From the NCBI RefSeq assembly GCF_026342015.1, contig NZ_JAPENL010000002.1, forward strand, positions 873,001 to 937,000: 64,000 bases of DNA, in the 5' to 3' direction. The notes beneath the pieces were generated by a model that did no database searches, was not told the origin of the DNA, and saw only the letters and a list, made by a program, of their open reading frames with translations. Positions 49,307 through 57,960 of the stretch are shown here, one piece after another; position 1 is the first letter of the stretch, and every line of letters begins with the position of its first letter. Source of the stretch: Micromonospora lupini. GTDB lineage: Bacteria; Actinomycetota; Actinomycetes; Mycobacteriales; Micromonosporaceae. The translations under genes and the position numbers were made by a program.

Positions 49307-50980
49307 TCAGACGCCGCGTTCCTTGACCTTCGGCTTCGGGCGACCGCCCGCGCAGTGCGTACGGATCTCGCTGCTGTGCTCGGCCGAGGTCAGCTCGACC
49401 TGGACCTGCTTCGCCGGGCCCGGGTCGTAGGGCGCCGCCCGATAGCCCGGCGCGGGCGTCACCGTGAGCAGTTCGGCCGATCCCCCGAGGCAGCGGACGG
49501 TGACCGTCCCGCCCACGGCCTGCACCGTGATCACGGGAGGATCGGTGGGAGTCGGCCTCGGCCCGGGCTGGGTCGGTGCCGACGTGGACCTTCCGCCCGA
49601 ACCCGCCGATGGGCTTGTCCGGGGGGCGGCCGGGGTGGTCCGGACCGACGGACCGGCCGGCGGCTGGTCGACTGACGGCTCGGGCTGTGCGACGGTCTGC
49701 GGCAGTCCCACAGTGGTGGTGCCACCCGTGCCGATTCCGGTTCGTGGGTTGGTCCCGTCGTGCTGCCGCGTGGCGTAGTCACCGAGCGACCCGGCCACCG
49801 CCACCGCGGCGATCACCGCGCCACCGACCGCCAGGACCACCAGGTGCCGACGCCGGGACCGTCGCCGCGGGTCGTCGGTCGGGCCGGCGGTCACACCGGC
49901 GCCCGGCTCGGTCGACGCGTCGTCGACCTCGGCCACGCTTGTTGGGGACGGGCTGGGTGGCACAGGCGTGAGGTGCCGGCCGACGTCAGGCGCGGCAGCG
50001 CTCGCGTCCAGGACCGGCTCACCCAGCCCAACCGGAGCGGCGGCTGCGCCAGCCGTGGCCGGCCCGGTGGCGGCACGCGCCGTGGCCGCAGCGGTGGCGG
50101 CAGGCGCCGTGACCGGCCCGGTGGCGGCAGGCGCCGTGGCCGCAGCGGTGGCGGCACGCGCCGTGACCGGCCCGGTGGCGGCGGCGAGCAGGATGCGGGC
50201 CGCCTCGGCGGCCGGGGGCCGGTCGGCGGGATCGCGGGCCAGGCACCAGCGGTAGAGCCTGTGGATCTCGGGCGGAACCCCGTCGATCTCGGGCAACGGG
50301 TCCGGTTCGACGTGGACGTGGGCGCGGAGCATCCCGGTCTGCGTCTCGGTGGCCCAGGGCAGCCGGCCGGTGAGCGTCCGGTGCAGGAGCAGGCCGAGGG
50401 CGTACAGGTCGCAGGCCGGCAGTACCTCGCCGGCCGCCAGCCGCTCCGGGGCGAGATAGGCAGGCGTGCCGAGTAGCCGCCCCTCAAAGTCGATCTCCGG
50501 GTCGCCGGCGGCGGCCGCGATGCCGAAGTCGAGCACCTTCGCGCCGGTGGGGGTAAGCATCACGTTGCTCGGCTTGACGTCGCGGTGCACCAATCCCTGG
50601 GCGTGTGCGGCTTCGAGTGCCGCCGCCACCTCCGCGCAGACCCGCAGCCCGGCCCGGGGCGGCAGCGGCCCGGCGGCCAGTCGTTGTTCGAGGGTGACGC
50701 CGTTGAGCAGTTCCAACACCACGAACGGGACCTGGACGCCGTCGACCGTCGACTCACCGAAGTCGTAGACGCTTGTGACGTGCGGGTGCGACAACCGGGC
50801 TGCCGCCTTGGCCTCGGCTCGGATCCGCTGTCGGGCGTTGGTGTCCGAGGCGACGAGCACCTTCACCGCCACGTCCCGTTCCAGCACCTCGTCGTACGCG
50901 CGGTGGACCGCGGACATGCCGCCGCTGCCGAGGCGCTCCAGGAGCCGGTAGCGACCCGCAAGCAACCGATCACGCTGCAC
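49307..50980 (-). CDS. Ser/Thr protein kinase, transmembrane (PknB-like)
   Basis: A 557-residue eukaryotic-like kinase: G-loop LGSGGMSAV, Lys in VAVKVLV, HRDVKPSNVM, DFGIAA, and APERLAAGE, all intact. After the kinase domain (about 1-265) comes a low-complexity Ala/Thr/Pro linker with about 14-residue repeats, one membrane helix (LVVLAVGGAVIAAVAVAGSL, about 375-395), and an extracellular domain (ITVQAVGGTVTVRCLGGSAELL) with two Cys. The extracellular end is not PASTA. GTG at 50980. It phosphorylates cytoplasmic targets and probably senses outside signals. Confidence 0.94.
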   Translation of the reverse strand: MQRDRLLAGRYRLLERLGSGGMSAVHRAYDEVLERDVAVKVLVASDTNARQRIRAEAKAAARLSHPHVTSVYDFGESTVDGVQVPFVVLELLNGVTLEQRLAAGPLPPRAGLRVCAEVAAALEAAHAQGLVHRDVKPSNVMLTPTGAKVLDFGIAAAAGDPEIDFEGRLLGTPAYLAPERLAAGEVLPACDLYALGLLLHRTLTGRLPWATETQTGMLRAHVHVEPDPLPEIDGVPPEIHRLYRWCLARDPADRPPAAEAARILLAAATGPVTARAATAAATAPAATGPVTAPAATAAATARAATGPATAGAAAAPVGLGEPVLDASAAAPDVGRHLTPVPPSPSPTSVAEVDDASTEPGAGVTAGPTDDPRRRSRRRHLVVLAVGGAVIAAVAVAGSLGDYATRQHDGTNPRTGIGTGGTTTVGLPQTVAQPEPSVDQPPAGPSVRTTPAAPRTSPSAGSGGRSTSAPTQPGPRPTPTDPPVITVQAVGGTVTVRCLGGSAELLTVTPAPGYRAAPYDPGPAKQVQVELTSAEHSSEIRTHCAGGRPKPKVKERGV

Positions 50981-51165
50981 GACGGACAGCCTGCCGTACC
51001 GCTCAGTCCCGGCACCACCCGGGATCGAGGTTTCGCAATGGATGCATTCGCGGCGGCGGTTACCGCCCGGTCAGGTCCGGTTGGACCCGCTCCCCGCCCC
51101 TCGGTGGTCTGGTGGCCGCCGACGGAGCAGGCGTGCGGCGCCGGCAGCGAGCAGCGGCGCAGCCG

Positions 51166-51933
51166 TCAGCTGTCGGAAGGCGGCCGCCAGGCGAACCGGG
51201 GTGACCGGCGCTCCGCCATGGCCGCCACGCCCTCGCGGGCCTCGCCGCTGTCCCTCACCTTCCGGTGCCACCAGGCGATCCGCGCCGGGCCGGCCCGGTC
51301 GTCGACGATCTCCTTGGCGGCGGCGACGCTCAGCGCGGACCGCTGCGCGATCGTGGCCGTGAGGTCGTCCACCCGCGCGGCGAGCCGGTCGCCCGGCAGC
51401 ACCTCGTCGACCAGGCCGATCCGCAGGGCGCGGTCGGCGTCGATCAGCTCGGCGGTGAACAGCAGGTGCTTCGCCGCCGACGGGCCGACCAGCCGGGCCA
51501 ACCGGCGGGTGGTTGGCGCCGGGTAGATCAGCCCGAGCCGAGCCGGGGGTACGCCGAAGCGGGCGTCATCCGAGGCGATCCGCAGGTCACAGGCGACGGC
51601 GAGCTGAGCGCCACCCCCGACGCAGGCGCCCCGGATCGCCGCGACTGTCGGCTTGGCGAAGCCGGCCAGCCGCTCCTCGGCGGCCACGGCGATGCTGGCG
51701 TCGCCGGCGTCCAGCAGCTCGGCCAGGTCGCCGAGGTCGGCGCCGGCGCAGAAGGCGTCGCCCGCGCCGGTGAGCACCAGGGCACGTACGTCGGGGTCGG
51801 GCTCCAGCCGGTCGAGCAGCTCGGGAAGCTGGCGCCACATCGCCGCCGTCATCGCGTTGCGACGCGCCGGGTTGTGGATGACCACTGTCGCCACCGGCCC
51901 GGCCACCGCAACAGTCAACTCCGCACCCGCCAC
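51166..51933 (-). CDS. enoyl-CoA hydratase/isomerase family protein
   Basis: A 255-residue crotonase-fold protein. The oxyanion-hole motifs are AFCAGADLGDLAEL and ACVGGGAQLAVACDL; the catalytic Glu region is FGVPPARLGLIYP. In place of the usual second catalytic Glu near GLVDEV it has a hydrophobic context, so substrate specificity (hydratase or isomerase) is unclear. GTG at 51933 follows GGATGGGGTGGG. Single gene on the minus strand; a 20-bp palindrome lies upstream. Confidence 0.9.
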   Translation of the reverse strand: MAGAELTVAVAGPVATVVIHNPARRNAMTAAMWRQLPELLDRLEPDPDVRALVLTGAGDAFCAGADLGDLAELLDAGDASIAVAAEERLAGFAKPTVAAIRGACVGGGAQLAVACDLRIASDDARFGVPPARLGLIYPAPTTRRLARLVGPSAAKHLLFTAELIDADRALRIGLVDEVLPGDRLAARVDDLTATIAQRSALSVAAAKEIVDDRAGPARIAWWHRKVRDSGEAREGVAAMAERRSPRFAWRPPSDS

Positions 51934-51973
51934 AGACCCACCCCATCCTCGCCGCACGCGTCCGCCCAAAGCG

Positions 51974-52020
51974 AATCTTGGACAGTTTCCGTCCGGAGAT
52001 GACGGAAACTGTCCAAGATT
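51974..52020. repeat. 20-bp perfect palindrome with 7-bp loop
   Basis: AATCTTGGACAGTTTCCGTC (51974-51993) and its exact reverse complement (52001-52020) flank CGGAGAT. It lies past the M4 peptidase stop (52109, minus strand) and 41 bp upstream of the enoyl-CoA hydratase start. It is less GC-rich than the surroundings. A terminator for the peptidase is the simplest reading; a dispersed palindromic repeat or operator is possible. Confidence 0.8.
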
Positions 52021-52081
52021 GCCAGAGAGCCAACGGCACGGACCCGGCGGCCACCGTGTGGGGGCTGCCGGGCCCGGTCCT

Positions 52082-52111
52082 GGTCAGGTCAGGTCAGGTC
52101 AGGTCAGGTCA
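52082..52111. repeat. GGTCA microsatellite, six copies
   Basis: Six exact 5-bp units GGTCA run from 52082 to 52111. The last unit supplies the stop codon of the M4 peptidase gene (TGA, 52111-52109), so changes in copy number alter only its 3' untranslated region. Confidence 0.95.
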
Positions 52112-54496
52112 GGAGACGTTGAGCGCGGTGTCGTCGACCACGAAGGACGTCTGCAACGAGGAGTCCTCGACGCCCGTGAACTTCAGGGTGACGGTCTGGC
52201 CGGCGTACCCGGCCAGGGAGAACGACTTCTGGCTGTAGCCGGTGGCCTTGTTCAGGTTCGAGTAGGTCGCCAGCGTGGCCAGCACCGTCCCGCCCGAGTT
52301 GAGCACCTGCACGCGCAGCGTGTCGTACGCGACGCTGGTGGTGGTCTCGGCCGAGTCGATGTGCAACCAGAAACTGACCGTGTACGACGAGCAGCCCGCC
52401 GGGAGGGCCACCGACTGGGCGAGCGTGTCGGTGTGGCTGCTGCCGTACCCGTTCAGCCACGCCTTGTACGACCCGCCGTGGGCCGCCTGGCCACTGTCGG
52501 TGGTGATGACGCCGGAGCTGGCCGTCCAGCCGGTCGCGCCGGACTCGAAGCCCGGGTTGGCCAGCTTCTGCCCCGGCGCGGTGCAGCCGCCCCCGCTGCC
52601 GTTCACGGTGAGCGTGTAGGTGGCGCTACGGGTGACCGACCCCGTGCCGTTCACGGTGACCGAGTAGGTGCCGGGCGGGGTGCTCGCCGAGGTGCTGATG
52701 GTGAGGGTGGACGAGCCGCCCGAGGTCACCGAGGCGGGGCTGAACGCGGCGCTCGCCCCGCTGGGCAGGCCGGACGCGGAGAACGTCACGGTCTGCGCCG
52801 TACCGCTTGTGGTGGCGGTCGACACGGTGGTGGAGACCGCGCTGCCCGGGTTCACCGAGCCGGCGGTCGGCGACAGCGACACGGAGAAGTCGTTGCCGGT
52901 GGAGCAGGGCGCGTCGTTGCCGGCCACGTTCACCGCGGTCCAGGCGGCCTGCACGGCCTTGTACTCGGTCGAGCAGCTGCCGTACAGGTCGGTGGCCGCC
53001 CGCAGGCTGTAGGCGCGGGCGGTGTTCGCCGGGTTGCTGGTGTTGACGTACGACGTGTTGGAGGTGAAGTAGACGTCCAGCGCCCGGTACCAGATCTTCT
53101 CCGCCTTGGAGCGGCCGATGCCGGTGACCGCCGGGGCGGACCCGCAGACCGGTGAGGTGCCGTACGCGGTGGCGCCGGTGCCCTCGGCGAGGTTGAAGTA
53201 GAAGTGGTTGGCGACGCCTGAGGAGTAGTGCACGTCCTTGTTCTTGGTGCTTGTGGACCAGCAACTGTCGGACGAGCCGTCCAGCGACGGGTTGTACATG
53301 TAGCGCAGCGGCGTGCCGTTGCCGTTGATGTTGATCTTCTCGCCCACCTGGTAGTCACCCGGGTCGCTCGGCGCGGCGGCGTAGAACTCCATCATGTTGC
53401 CGAAGATGTCGCTCGTGCCCTCGTTGAGGCCGCCGGACTCGCCGGAGTAGACCAGGCCGGCCAGCGCCTCGGTGACACCGTGGCTCATCTCGTGCCCGGC
53501 CACGTCCAGCGAGACCAGCGGGCGGGAGTTGCCGGAGCCGTCGCCGTAGGTCATCTGGGCGCCGTCCCAGAAGGCGTTGACGTAGTTGTTGCCGTAGTGC
53601 ACCCGGCTCGGCACGCCGCTGCCGTTGCCGAAGATGCCGTTGCGACCGTGCACGTTCTTGAAGTAGTCGAACGTCTTCGCCGCGCCGAAGTGAGCGTCCA
53701 CGCCGGCGGACTGCCGGTTGGAGTTGGCGCCGGTGCCCCACGCGTTGTCGGCGTCGGTGAAGGTGGTGCAGCTGGACGTGCCGTTGTTCATGTCGCAGGT
53801 ACGGCCGTTGCCGTGCGACGGGTCGATCATCTGGTAGGTGCTGCCGGAGAGCGTCGTGTCGATGCTGACCGTGCCGGTGTAGATGCCCTGGCCGCTGCCG
53901 ACCACCGACTCGATCTCGTCGAACGACCCGACTGTCGCGCCGGAGGTGGCGTCGGTGATCACGTGCAGCCGCGACGGCGTCTGCCCGTCGGGCCTCATGC
54001 CGCTGACCACCGTCTCCCAGGCCAGCCGGCCCGTACCGGAGCTGGCGTCGACGAACAGTTCCGGGGCACCCACGGCCTCGGCCTTGCCGGTGAACCGGGC
54101 GGTGGCGGCCTTCTTCGCCGCGCCCGCGGTGACCTTGGCGGTGGTGGCGAGGGTCAGCGGCGCGGCGAGTGCGACCGAGCTGCCGGCGTACGTGCCGTTC
54201 GGCGCGGTGTGGATGACGAAGTCACCGCCGTACACGCGGAGCCCCTGGTAGGTCCGGGTGTAGCGGGTGTGCGCCGCGCCGGTGGCGTCCACCTTGGTGC
54301 TGCGCACCTGGTAGGACTCGGGGCCCGAACCCTGGACGGCGCCGGGGTTCGTTCGCAGGACGGCCGCCGCTCGGGCTGCGGCGGAGGCGTCCGGCGCGGG
54401 AGCGGTGGATGGGGCGGCGTGCGCCGTGGTGGCGACGCAGGTCAACAGGCCGCTGGTGAGCAGCGCTGCGCTGACGGCCGCGAGGGGTCGTTTCAC
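52109..54496 (-). CDS. secreted M4 (thermolysin-like) metallopeptidase
   Basis: A 795-residue secreted zinc protease. A signal peptide (VSAALLTSGLLTCVATTAHA) and FTP/PepSY-type propeptide precede the M4 domain. His335-Glu336-x-x-His339 (GHEMSHG) and Glu359 (GLNEGTSD) are exactly 20 residues apart, as in thermolysin; the later His lies in KDVHYSSGVANH. The C-terminus carries an Ig-like/BACON-type region (SLSPTAGSVNPGSAVSTT) and a beta-sandwich like a carbohydrate-binding module. GTG at 54496 with AGGAGGG 4 nt upstream. The divergent gene looks like its inhibitor. Confidence 0.95.
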   Translation of the reverse strand: MKRPLAAVSAALLTSGLLTCVATTAHAAPSTAPAPDASAAARAAAVLRTNPGAVQGSGPESYQVRSTKVDATGAAHTRYTRTYQGLRVYGGDFVIHTAPNGTYAGSSVALAAPLTLATTAKVTAGAAKKAATARFTGKAEAVGAPELFVDASSGTGRLAWETVVSGMRPDGQTPSRLHVITDATSGATVGSFDEIESVVGSGQGIYTGTVSIDTTLSGSTYQMIDPSHGNGRTCDMNNGTSSCTTFTDADNAWGTGANSNRQSAGVDAHFGAAKTFDYFKNVHGRNGIFGNGSGVPSRVHYGNNYVNAFWDGAQMTYGDGSGNSRPLVSLDVAGHEMSHGVTEALAGLVYSGESGGLNEGTSDIFGNMMEFYAAAPSDPGDYQVGEKININGNGTPLRYMYNPSLDGSSDSCWSTSTKNKDVHYSSGVANHFYFNLAEGTGATAYGTSPVCGSAPAVTGIGRSKAEKIWYRALDVYFTSNTSYVNTSNPANTARAYSLRAATDLYGSCSTEYKAVQAAWTAVNVAGNDAPCSTGNDFSVSLSPTAGSVNPGSAVSTTVSTATTSGTAQTVTFSASGLPSGASAAFSPASVTSGGSSTLTISTSASTPPGTYSVTVNGTGSVTRSATYTLTVNGSGGGCTAPGQKLANPGFESGATGWTASSGVITTDSGQAAHGGSYKAWLNGYGSSHTDTLAQSVALPAGCSSYTVSFWLHIDSAETTTSVAYDTLRVQVLNSGGTVLATLATYSNLNKATGYSQKSFSLAGYAGQTVTLKFTGVEDSSLQTSFVVDDTALNVS

Positions 54497-54664
54497 GTGC
54501 CCTCCTGAAAGGAGAAAGAGTGTGACGGGGGTAGTCACGCATGTAGATATAGCGATGCGTTGAGGAAAAGAGAAGACTTGGACCGCTCCCAGACATTGAG
54601 ACTGGCCGAACGGATGAGGGCCTTGACAAGGGAACCAACGCCGGCAACGACACGTCCGACGGAT

Positions 54665-55213
54665 ATGAGACCCGCCTCGACGACCGGCGCCACGATCGCG
54701 CTCCTGGCCGCCCTCCTGGCCGGCTGCACAGGCACCGACCGGGCCGACACCCCCGCGAACCAACCATCTGCCACCGGCACCCCGCAGCCGGCGACCGCGA
54801 CCCCGACCACTCCGATCGCCCCGACGCCGAGCGGCACCGCGCCGGTCGTGCCCGGGGCCCCGGACGCGGCGGCCGGGCGGGTGACACTGTTCCGCTCCGG
54901 CGGTTTCGCCGGACGCGGCGACAACGTCACAGTCGAATCGGACGGCCAATGGACCGTGGTGGACCGGGCCGGCGGCCGGCGTACCGGGAAACTCGACGCC
55001 GGCGATCTCGGCCGGCTCCGCGGCCTGGCGGCCGACAGGCGGCTGACCACCGAGGCCCGCCGCACGGCCACCACGACGAGCTGCGCGGACGCGTTCAGCT
55101 ACCGCCTGACCGTCGGTGCCGTCGAGACCGGGTACGTCGACTGCCCCGCCGATCCCGCGCCGCCGCCCGTCACCCGTGCGCTCGTCGAGCTGCTGCTGCG
55201 GGCCACCGGCTGA
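54665..55213 (+). CDS. emfourin-like lipoprotein, predicted M4 peptidase inhibitor
   Basis: A 182-residue predicted lipoprotein (lipobox LLAGC, Cys21) followed by a Thr/Pro linker. The mature domain has VTLFRSGGFAGRGDNVTVES and DAFSYRLTVG, matching the GGFAG and DxFxYxLxV blocks of protealysin inhibitor emfourin. Two Cys (in TSCADAF and YVDCPAD) could form a disulfide. It is divergent from the M4 peptidase with 168 bp between starts. The match is from memory of the family, not a search. It would guard the cell surface against its own protease. ATG at 54665. Confidence 0.8.
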   Translation: MRPASTTGATIALLAALLAGCTGTDRADTPANQPSATGTPQPATATPTTPIAPTPSGTAPVVPGAPDAAAGRVTLFRSGGFAGRGDNVTVESDGQWTVVDRAGGRRTGKLDAGDLGRLRGLAADRRLTTEARRTATTTSCADAFSYRLTVGAVETGYVDCPADPAPPPVTRALVELLLRATG

Positions 55214-55225
55214 CCGACCGGCGGC

Positions 55226-55876
55226 TCACACCAGGTAGTCCGGGGGCAGGCCGGTGCCGCGCAGCTCCGCCGGCAGGTGCGCCACGTCGTTGACGGTGAT
55301 CAGGTTCGGCGGCCCGGCCGGGCCGTACCGGATGACGGTCAACCCCGCGTTGTGGTGGTTCGAACCCAGCCACCGCCGCTCCGGCGCGTCGAGGGCGTGC
55401 CGGACCAGCCAGGCGATCAGGAAGGTGTGCGTCACCACCAGCTCACGAACCGGCACACCCTCGGCCGCTCCCCCGTCGGCGGTCACCGGACCCGCGAAGC
55501 GCCGCACCGCCGCCGCCGTCACTCGCGGCCCGTCGGCCCGCTCGGCAGTCGAGAATCCGGCCAGGAACTCGGCGTACGCCGGCGGCAGGCCGGCCGGATC
55601 CGTGTCGTGGGGGAGGTGGTCACCTGCCAGCTCCGTGGCGTACACCGGAACTCCGGGCAGTGCCGCGGCGATCACCTCGGCGGTCTGCGCGGCCCTGCGC
55701 AGCGGCCCGTGGTGCACGGCGGCGAACGGCAAGCCCCGCAGGCGCTCGGCGAGCAGGCTGGCCTGCCGCCGGCCGCGATCGGACAGGCCGGTGTCCGGCT
55801 CGGTCGAGTCCGTGTCGGCGTGCCCGGTGAGGTCCTGCTCGCCGTGCCGGGCCAGGTACAGCAACCGCGTCCGCAT
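55226..55876 (-). CDS. histidine phosphatase family protein
   Basis: A 216-residue phosphoglycerate-mutase-like phosphatase. YLARHGEQDLTG holds the catalytic RHG near residue 9, LSDRGRRQASLLAERL and HHGPLRRAAQTAEVIA (acid/phosphate-binding) follow, and the second catalytic His is in LVVTHTFLIAWLV. Substrate unknown; the family covers small phosphate esters. ATG at 55876; GTG at 55885 is an alternative. It is convergent with the emfourin-like gene, 12 bp apart. Confidence 0.93.
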   Translation of the reverse strand: MRTRLLYLARHGEQDLTGHADTDSTEPDTGLSDRGRRQASLLAERLRGLPFAAVHHGPLRRAAQTAEVIAAALPGVPVYATELAGDHLPHDTDPAGLPPAYAEFLAGFSTAERADGPRVTAAAVRRFAGPVTADGGAAEGVPVRELVVTHTFLIAWLVRHALDAPERRWLGSNHHNAGLTVIRYGPAGPPNLITVNDVAHLPAELRGTGLPPDYLV

Positions 55877-55943
55877 GCCGTACACCCAAACACACCGGAA
55901 GGCACGGGACTGGCCCGCGCCTTCCGGTTTCTTGATCTTGACG

Positions 55944-56363
55944 CTACGCCCGGGGAAACATCTGGCCGATGCGGATCTTGTTGCCGAACGGATCCCGGAT
56001 GCCGAAGTCGATCCCGTACGGGCGCTCGGTCGGCTCGTCGATGATCTCGACGCCCTTCGCCACCAGATCCTCGTGGGTCTTGCGGGCGTCCTCGGTGGTC
56101 ATGAAGAGGTACCCACCGAGGGCGCCCTTGGCGAGCAACTCCCGCACCTGCTCGGCCGTCGCCGGGTCCAGCGCCGGCGGGCCCGGCGTCTCCAGCAGGA
56201 TCTCGCGCTCCGGGTCGCCGGGCAGGTTGACGGTCAACCAGCGCATGAAGCCGAGATCCTGATCGGTGTTGACCTCCATGCCGAGCTTGTTCACGTAAAA
56301 GTCCAGCGCCTCGTCCTGGTCGAGGACGTAGAGCTGGGAGCGGCTGATCGCGTTCATCGTCAT
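55944..56363 (-). CDS. VOC family (glyoxalase/bleomycin-resistance fold) protein
   Basis: A 139-residue vicinal-oxygen-chelate protein with two beta-alpha-beta-beta-beta units: SQLYVLDQDEALDFYVNKLGMEV and KGVEIIDEPTERPYGIDFGIRDPFGN, the end of which is the canonical VOC strand-turn motif. It probably binds a metal and acts on a small molecule. ATG at 56363. It lies 34 bp after the AraC-type gene on the same strand, a pairing common in actinobacteria, so it is likely the target of that regulator. Confidence 0.93.
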   Translation of the reverse strand: MTMNAISRSQLYVLDQDEALDFYVNKLGMEVNTDQDLGFMRWLTVNLPGDPEREILLETPGPPALDPATAEQVRELLAKGALGGYLFMTTEDARKTHEDLVAKGVEIIDEPTERPYGIDFGIRDPFGNKIRIGQMFPRA

Positions 56364-56397
56364 GCCATGACCGTAGAGGGTGGCCCTGACCTGCTGC

Positions 56398-56799
56398 TTA
56401 TCCAAAACTGCTGGGACGCGTCCACGCCTTGGTGAAGCAGGACGGCACGTTGGCCGGCGCGGCGCGGCGACGCCGGAAATCCGAGGGCGACTCCCCCACG
56501 ATCTGCCGGAACGTCCGGCTGAACGTGCCCAGGCTGCCGAAGCCGACCGCGTAACAGATGTCCGTCACGTCCCGGCCGGTCTCCACCAGCAGCGCCATGG
56601 CCCGCTCCACCCGACGGCGTTGCAGGTAGCGGTGTGGCGTCTCGCCGAAGGTGGCCCGGAACGTCCGGATGAAGTGCGCCTCGGAGACGTGCGCGATCCG
56701 GGCCAGCGCCGGGATGTCCAGCGGGTCGGCGTACGCCCGGTCCATCGCGTCGCGGGCACGCAGCATCGCCCGGTTGGACTCCTCCACGGCACGGCTCAC
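56398..56799 (-). CDS. AraC-type helix-turn-helix regulator, stand-alone DNA-binding domain
   Basis: A 133-residue protein made almost only of the AraC DNA-binding domain: PALARIAHVSEAHFIRTFRATFGETPH (first helix-turn-helix) and DVTDICYAVGFGSLGTFSRTF (second). There is no ligand-binding domain. The C-terminus is basic and Pro-rich. GTG at 56799 overlaps the stop of the SLOG-like gene by 4 bp (GTGA), so it is translationally coupled to it. It probably regulates the VOC gene and perhaps its own operon. Confidence 0.93.
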   Translation of the reverse strand: MSRAVEESNRAMLRARDAMDRAYADPLDIPALARIAHVSEAHFIRTFRATFGETPHRYLQRRRVERAMALLVETGRDVTDICYAVGFGSLGTFSRTFRQIVGESPSDFRRRRAAPANVPSCFTKAWTRPSSFG

Positions 56800-57854
56800 T
56801 GCGGACCGCCCGGCGGCAGGACCGACGTCTGCGTCACGTCCTGGTCGCGCAGCTTGGCGTAGACGACCTCGGACGTGAACCCGCCGATGAACCCGATGGC
56901 AAGGACGAAGAAGACCAACTGCCGCGCCGCGTCGCCGTCGAGCAGGCCCGGGTTGGTGGAGATCTGCGCCGCGACGAACAGCAGGAAGGCGATGACACCG
57001 GCGGCCGAGCCCAACGCCGCAGCCCGCAGCCAGTTGCCACTGCCGTCGTACGCGTTGCGCACGATCGCGCCCCACACCGAGGCGAACAGCGGGGCGGCCA
57101 CGAGAACCGCGACGTTCTGCCATCCGCCGGCCGGCGCGGCGTACGCCAGCGGGATCGTGGCGAGGGCGAGCAGCAGGAGGACCAGCGCGGTGACCAGACC
57201 CGCCACCGTACGCCGGCCGGCGGCTCGCTCGGCCTCGCCGGCGGCACGCTCCTGCTCGGCGCGGCGCTGCACCTGGGCGTCAAGCGCGGCGACGATCGGC
57301 TCGGCGGCGCCCGGCTGCCACGGGCGGGCCAGCAGGGCCACCTCCTCCTCGGTGGCGACGCCGCGCTCACCGCTGAGGCGCTGCCAGACCCTCTCCGCGC
57401 CGCCGCCGAACGCCGCCACCGCCGCGACCGGGATGTGCCGGGACAGACCGATGAGCCCCGCGATGAACGTGGAGCTTCCGCCGCCCACCAGCAGCAACGC
57501 GTCGACACTCAGCAACGACCGGTAGAAGGTGACCTCCCAGTCCTCGGTCGACTCGGGCACGACCGTGAACAGATCCGGGTACCGGTGGGCCTCCTCGAAA
57601 CCCACGTCCTTCTGGTACCGGCCACGGACCAGGATCGACCCGGGCTGCGCCCGGCCGGAGCGGACGTAGCCGCGCACGACGTCCCGCTCCAGGTACTCGG
57701 GGTCGCCGGAGTACACGACGATGCGGCACCCCCGGGTGGCGAGCGCCGCACCCAACTCGGCCGCCGCCGCAGCCGCGCCCTCCGGGTCTCGTACGGCGGG
57801 CGAGTAGGTACGGCCCGCCTGGGCGCTACCGGTGATCGCGACGAGCGGGCTCAT
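56796..57854 (-). CDS. SLOG-like Rossmann domain fused to membrane helices
   Basis: A 352-residue protein. Residues 1-190 form a Rossmann-like domain: VAITGSAQAGRTY, GCRIVVYSGDPEYLERDVVRGYV and LLLVGGGSSTFIAGLIGLSRHIPV, which recalls the GG-x-GT nucleotide site of LOG/DprA-type SLOG domains. After a charged coiled segment (AEQERAAGEAERAAG) come about four hydrophobic helices (residues 215-340). SLOG domains sense nucleotide-like ligands in several bacterial conflict systems, some with membrane effectors. ATG at 57854 behind GAGGAG. First gene of an operon with AraC and VOC genes. Confidence 0.78.
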   Translation of the reverse strand: MSPLVAITGSAQAGRTYSPAVRDPEGAAAAAAELGAALATRGCRIVVYSGDPEYLERDVVRGYVRSGRAQPGSILVRGRYQKDVGFEEAHRYPDLFTVVPESTEDWEVTFYRSLLSVDALLLVGGGSSTFIAGLIGLSRHIPVAAVAAFGGGAERVWQRLSGERGVATEEEVALLARPWQPGAAEPIVAALDAQVQRRAEQERAAGEAERAAGRRTVAGLVTALVLLLLALATIPLAYAAPAGGWQNVAVLVAAPLFASVWGAIVRNAYDGSGNWLRAAALGSAAGVIAFLLFVAAQISTNPGLLDGDAARQLVFFVLAIGFIGGFTSEVVYAKLRDQDVTQTSVLPPGGPQ

Positions 57855-57883
57855 GCGACTCCTCGACGGTCGGTGGTACCCGA

Positions 57884-57889
57884 ACTATA
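57884..57889 (-). promoter_or_regulatory. candidate -10 element (TATAGT) of the SLOG-AraC-VOC operon
   Basis: TATAGT on the minus strand lies about 30 nt before the ATG and would start transcription near 57877, giving a leader of about 23 nt. The -35 region is weak (a GGAAC lies about 24 nt upstream), so an ECF-type sigma factor is possible. Confidence 0.4.
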
Positions 57890-57915
57890 GGAGTGACCGG
57901 CCATCGATGCCCGTT

Positions 57916-57942
57916 CCGACGGCGCTGCCGACGAGCCGTCGG
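57916..57942 (-). terminator. hairpin after the PH-domain membrane protein gene
   Basis: CCGACGGC (57916-57923) and GCCGTCGG (57935-57942) pair over 8 bp with an 11-nt loop, 18 bp past the stop at 57961 on the minus strand. Probable terminator. Confidence 0.55.
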
Positions 57943-57960
57943 AGGCCGGCCGGCTGTCCG

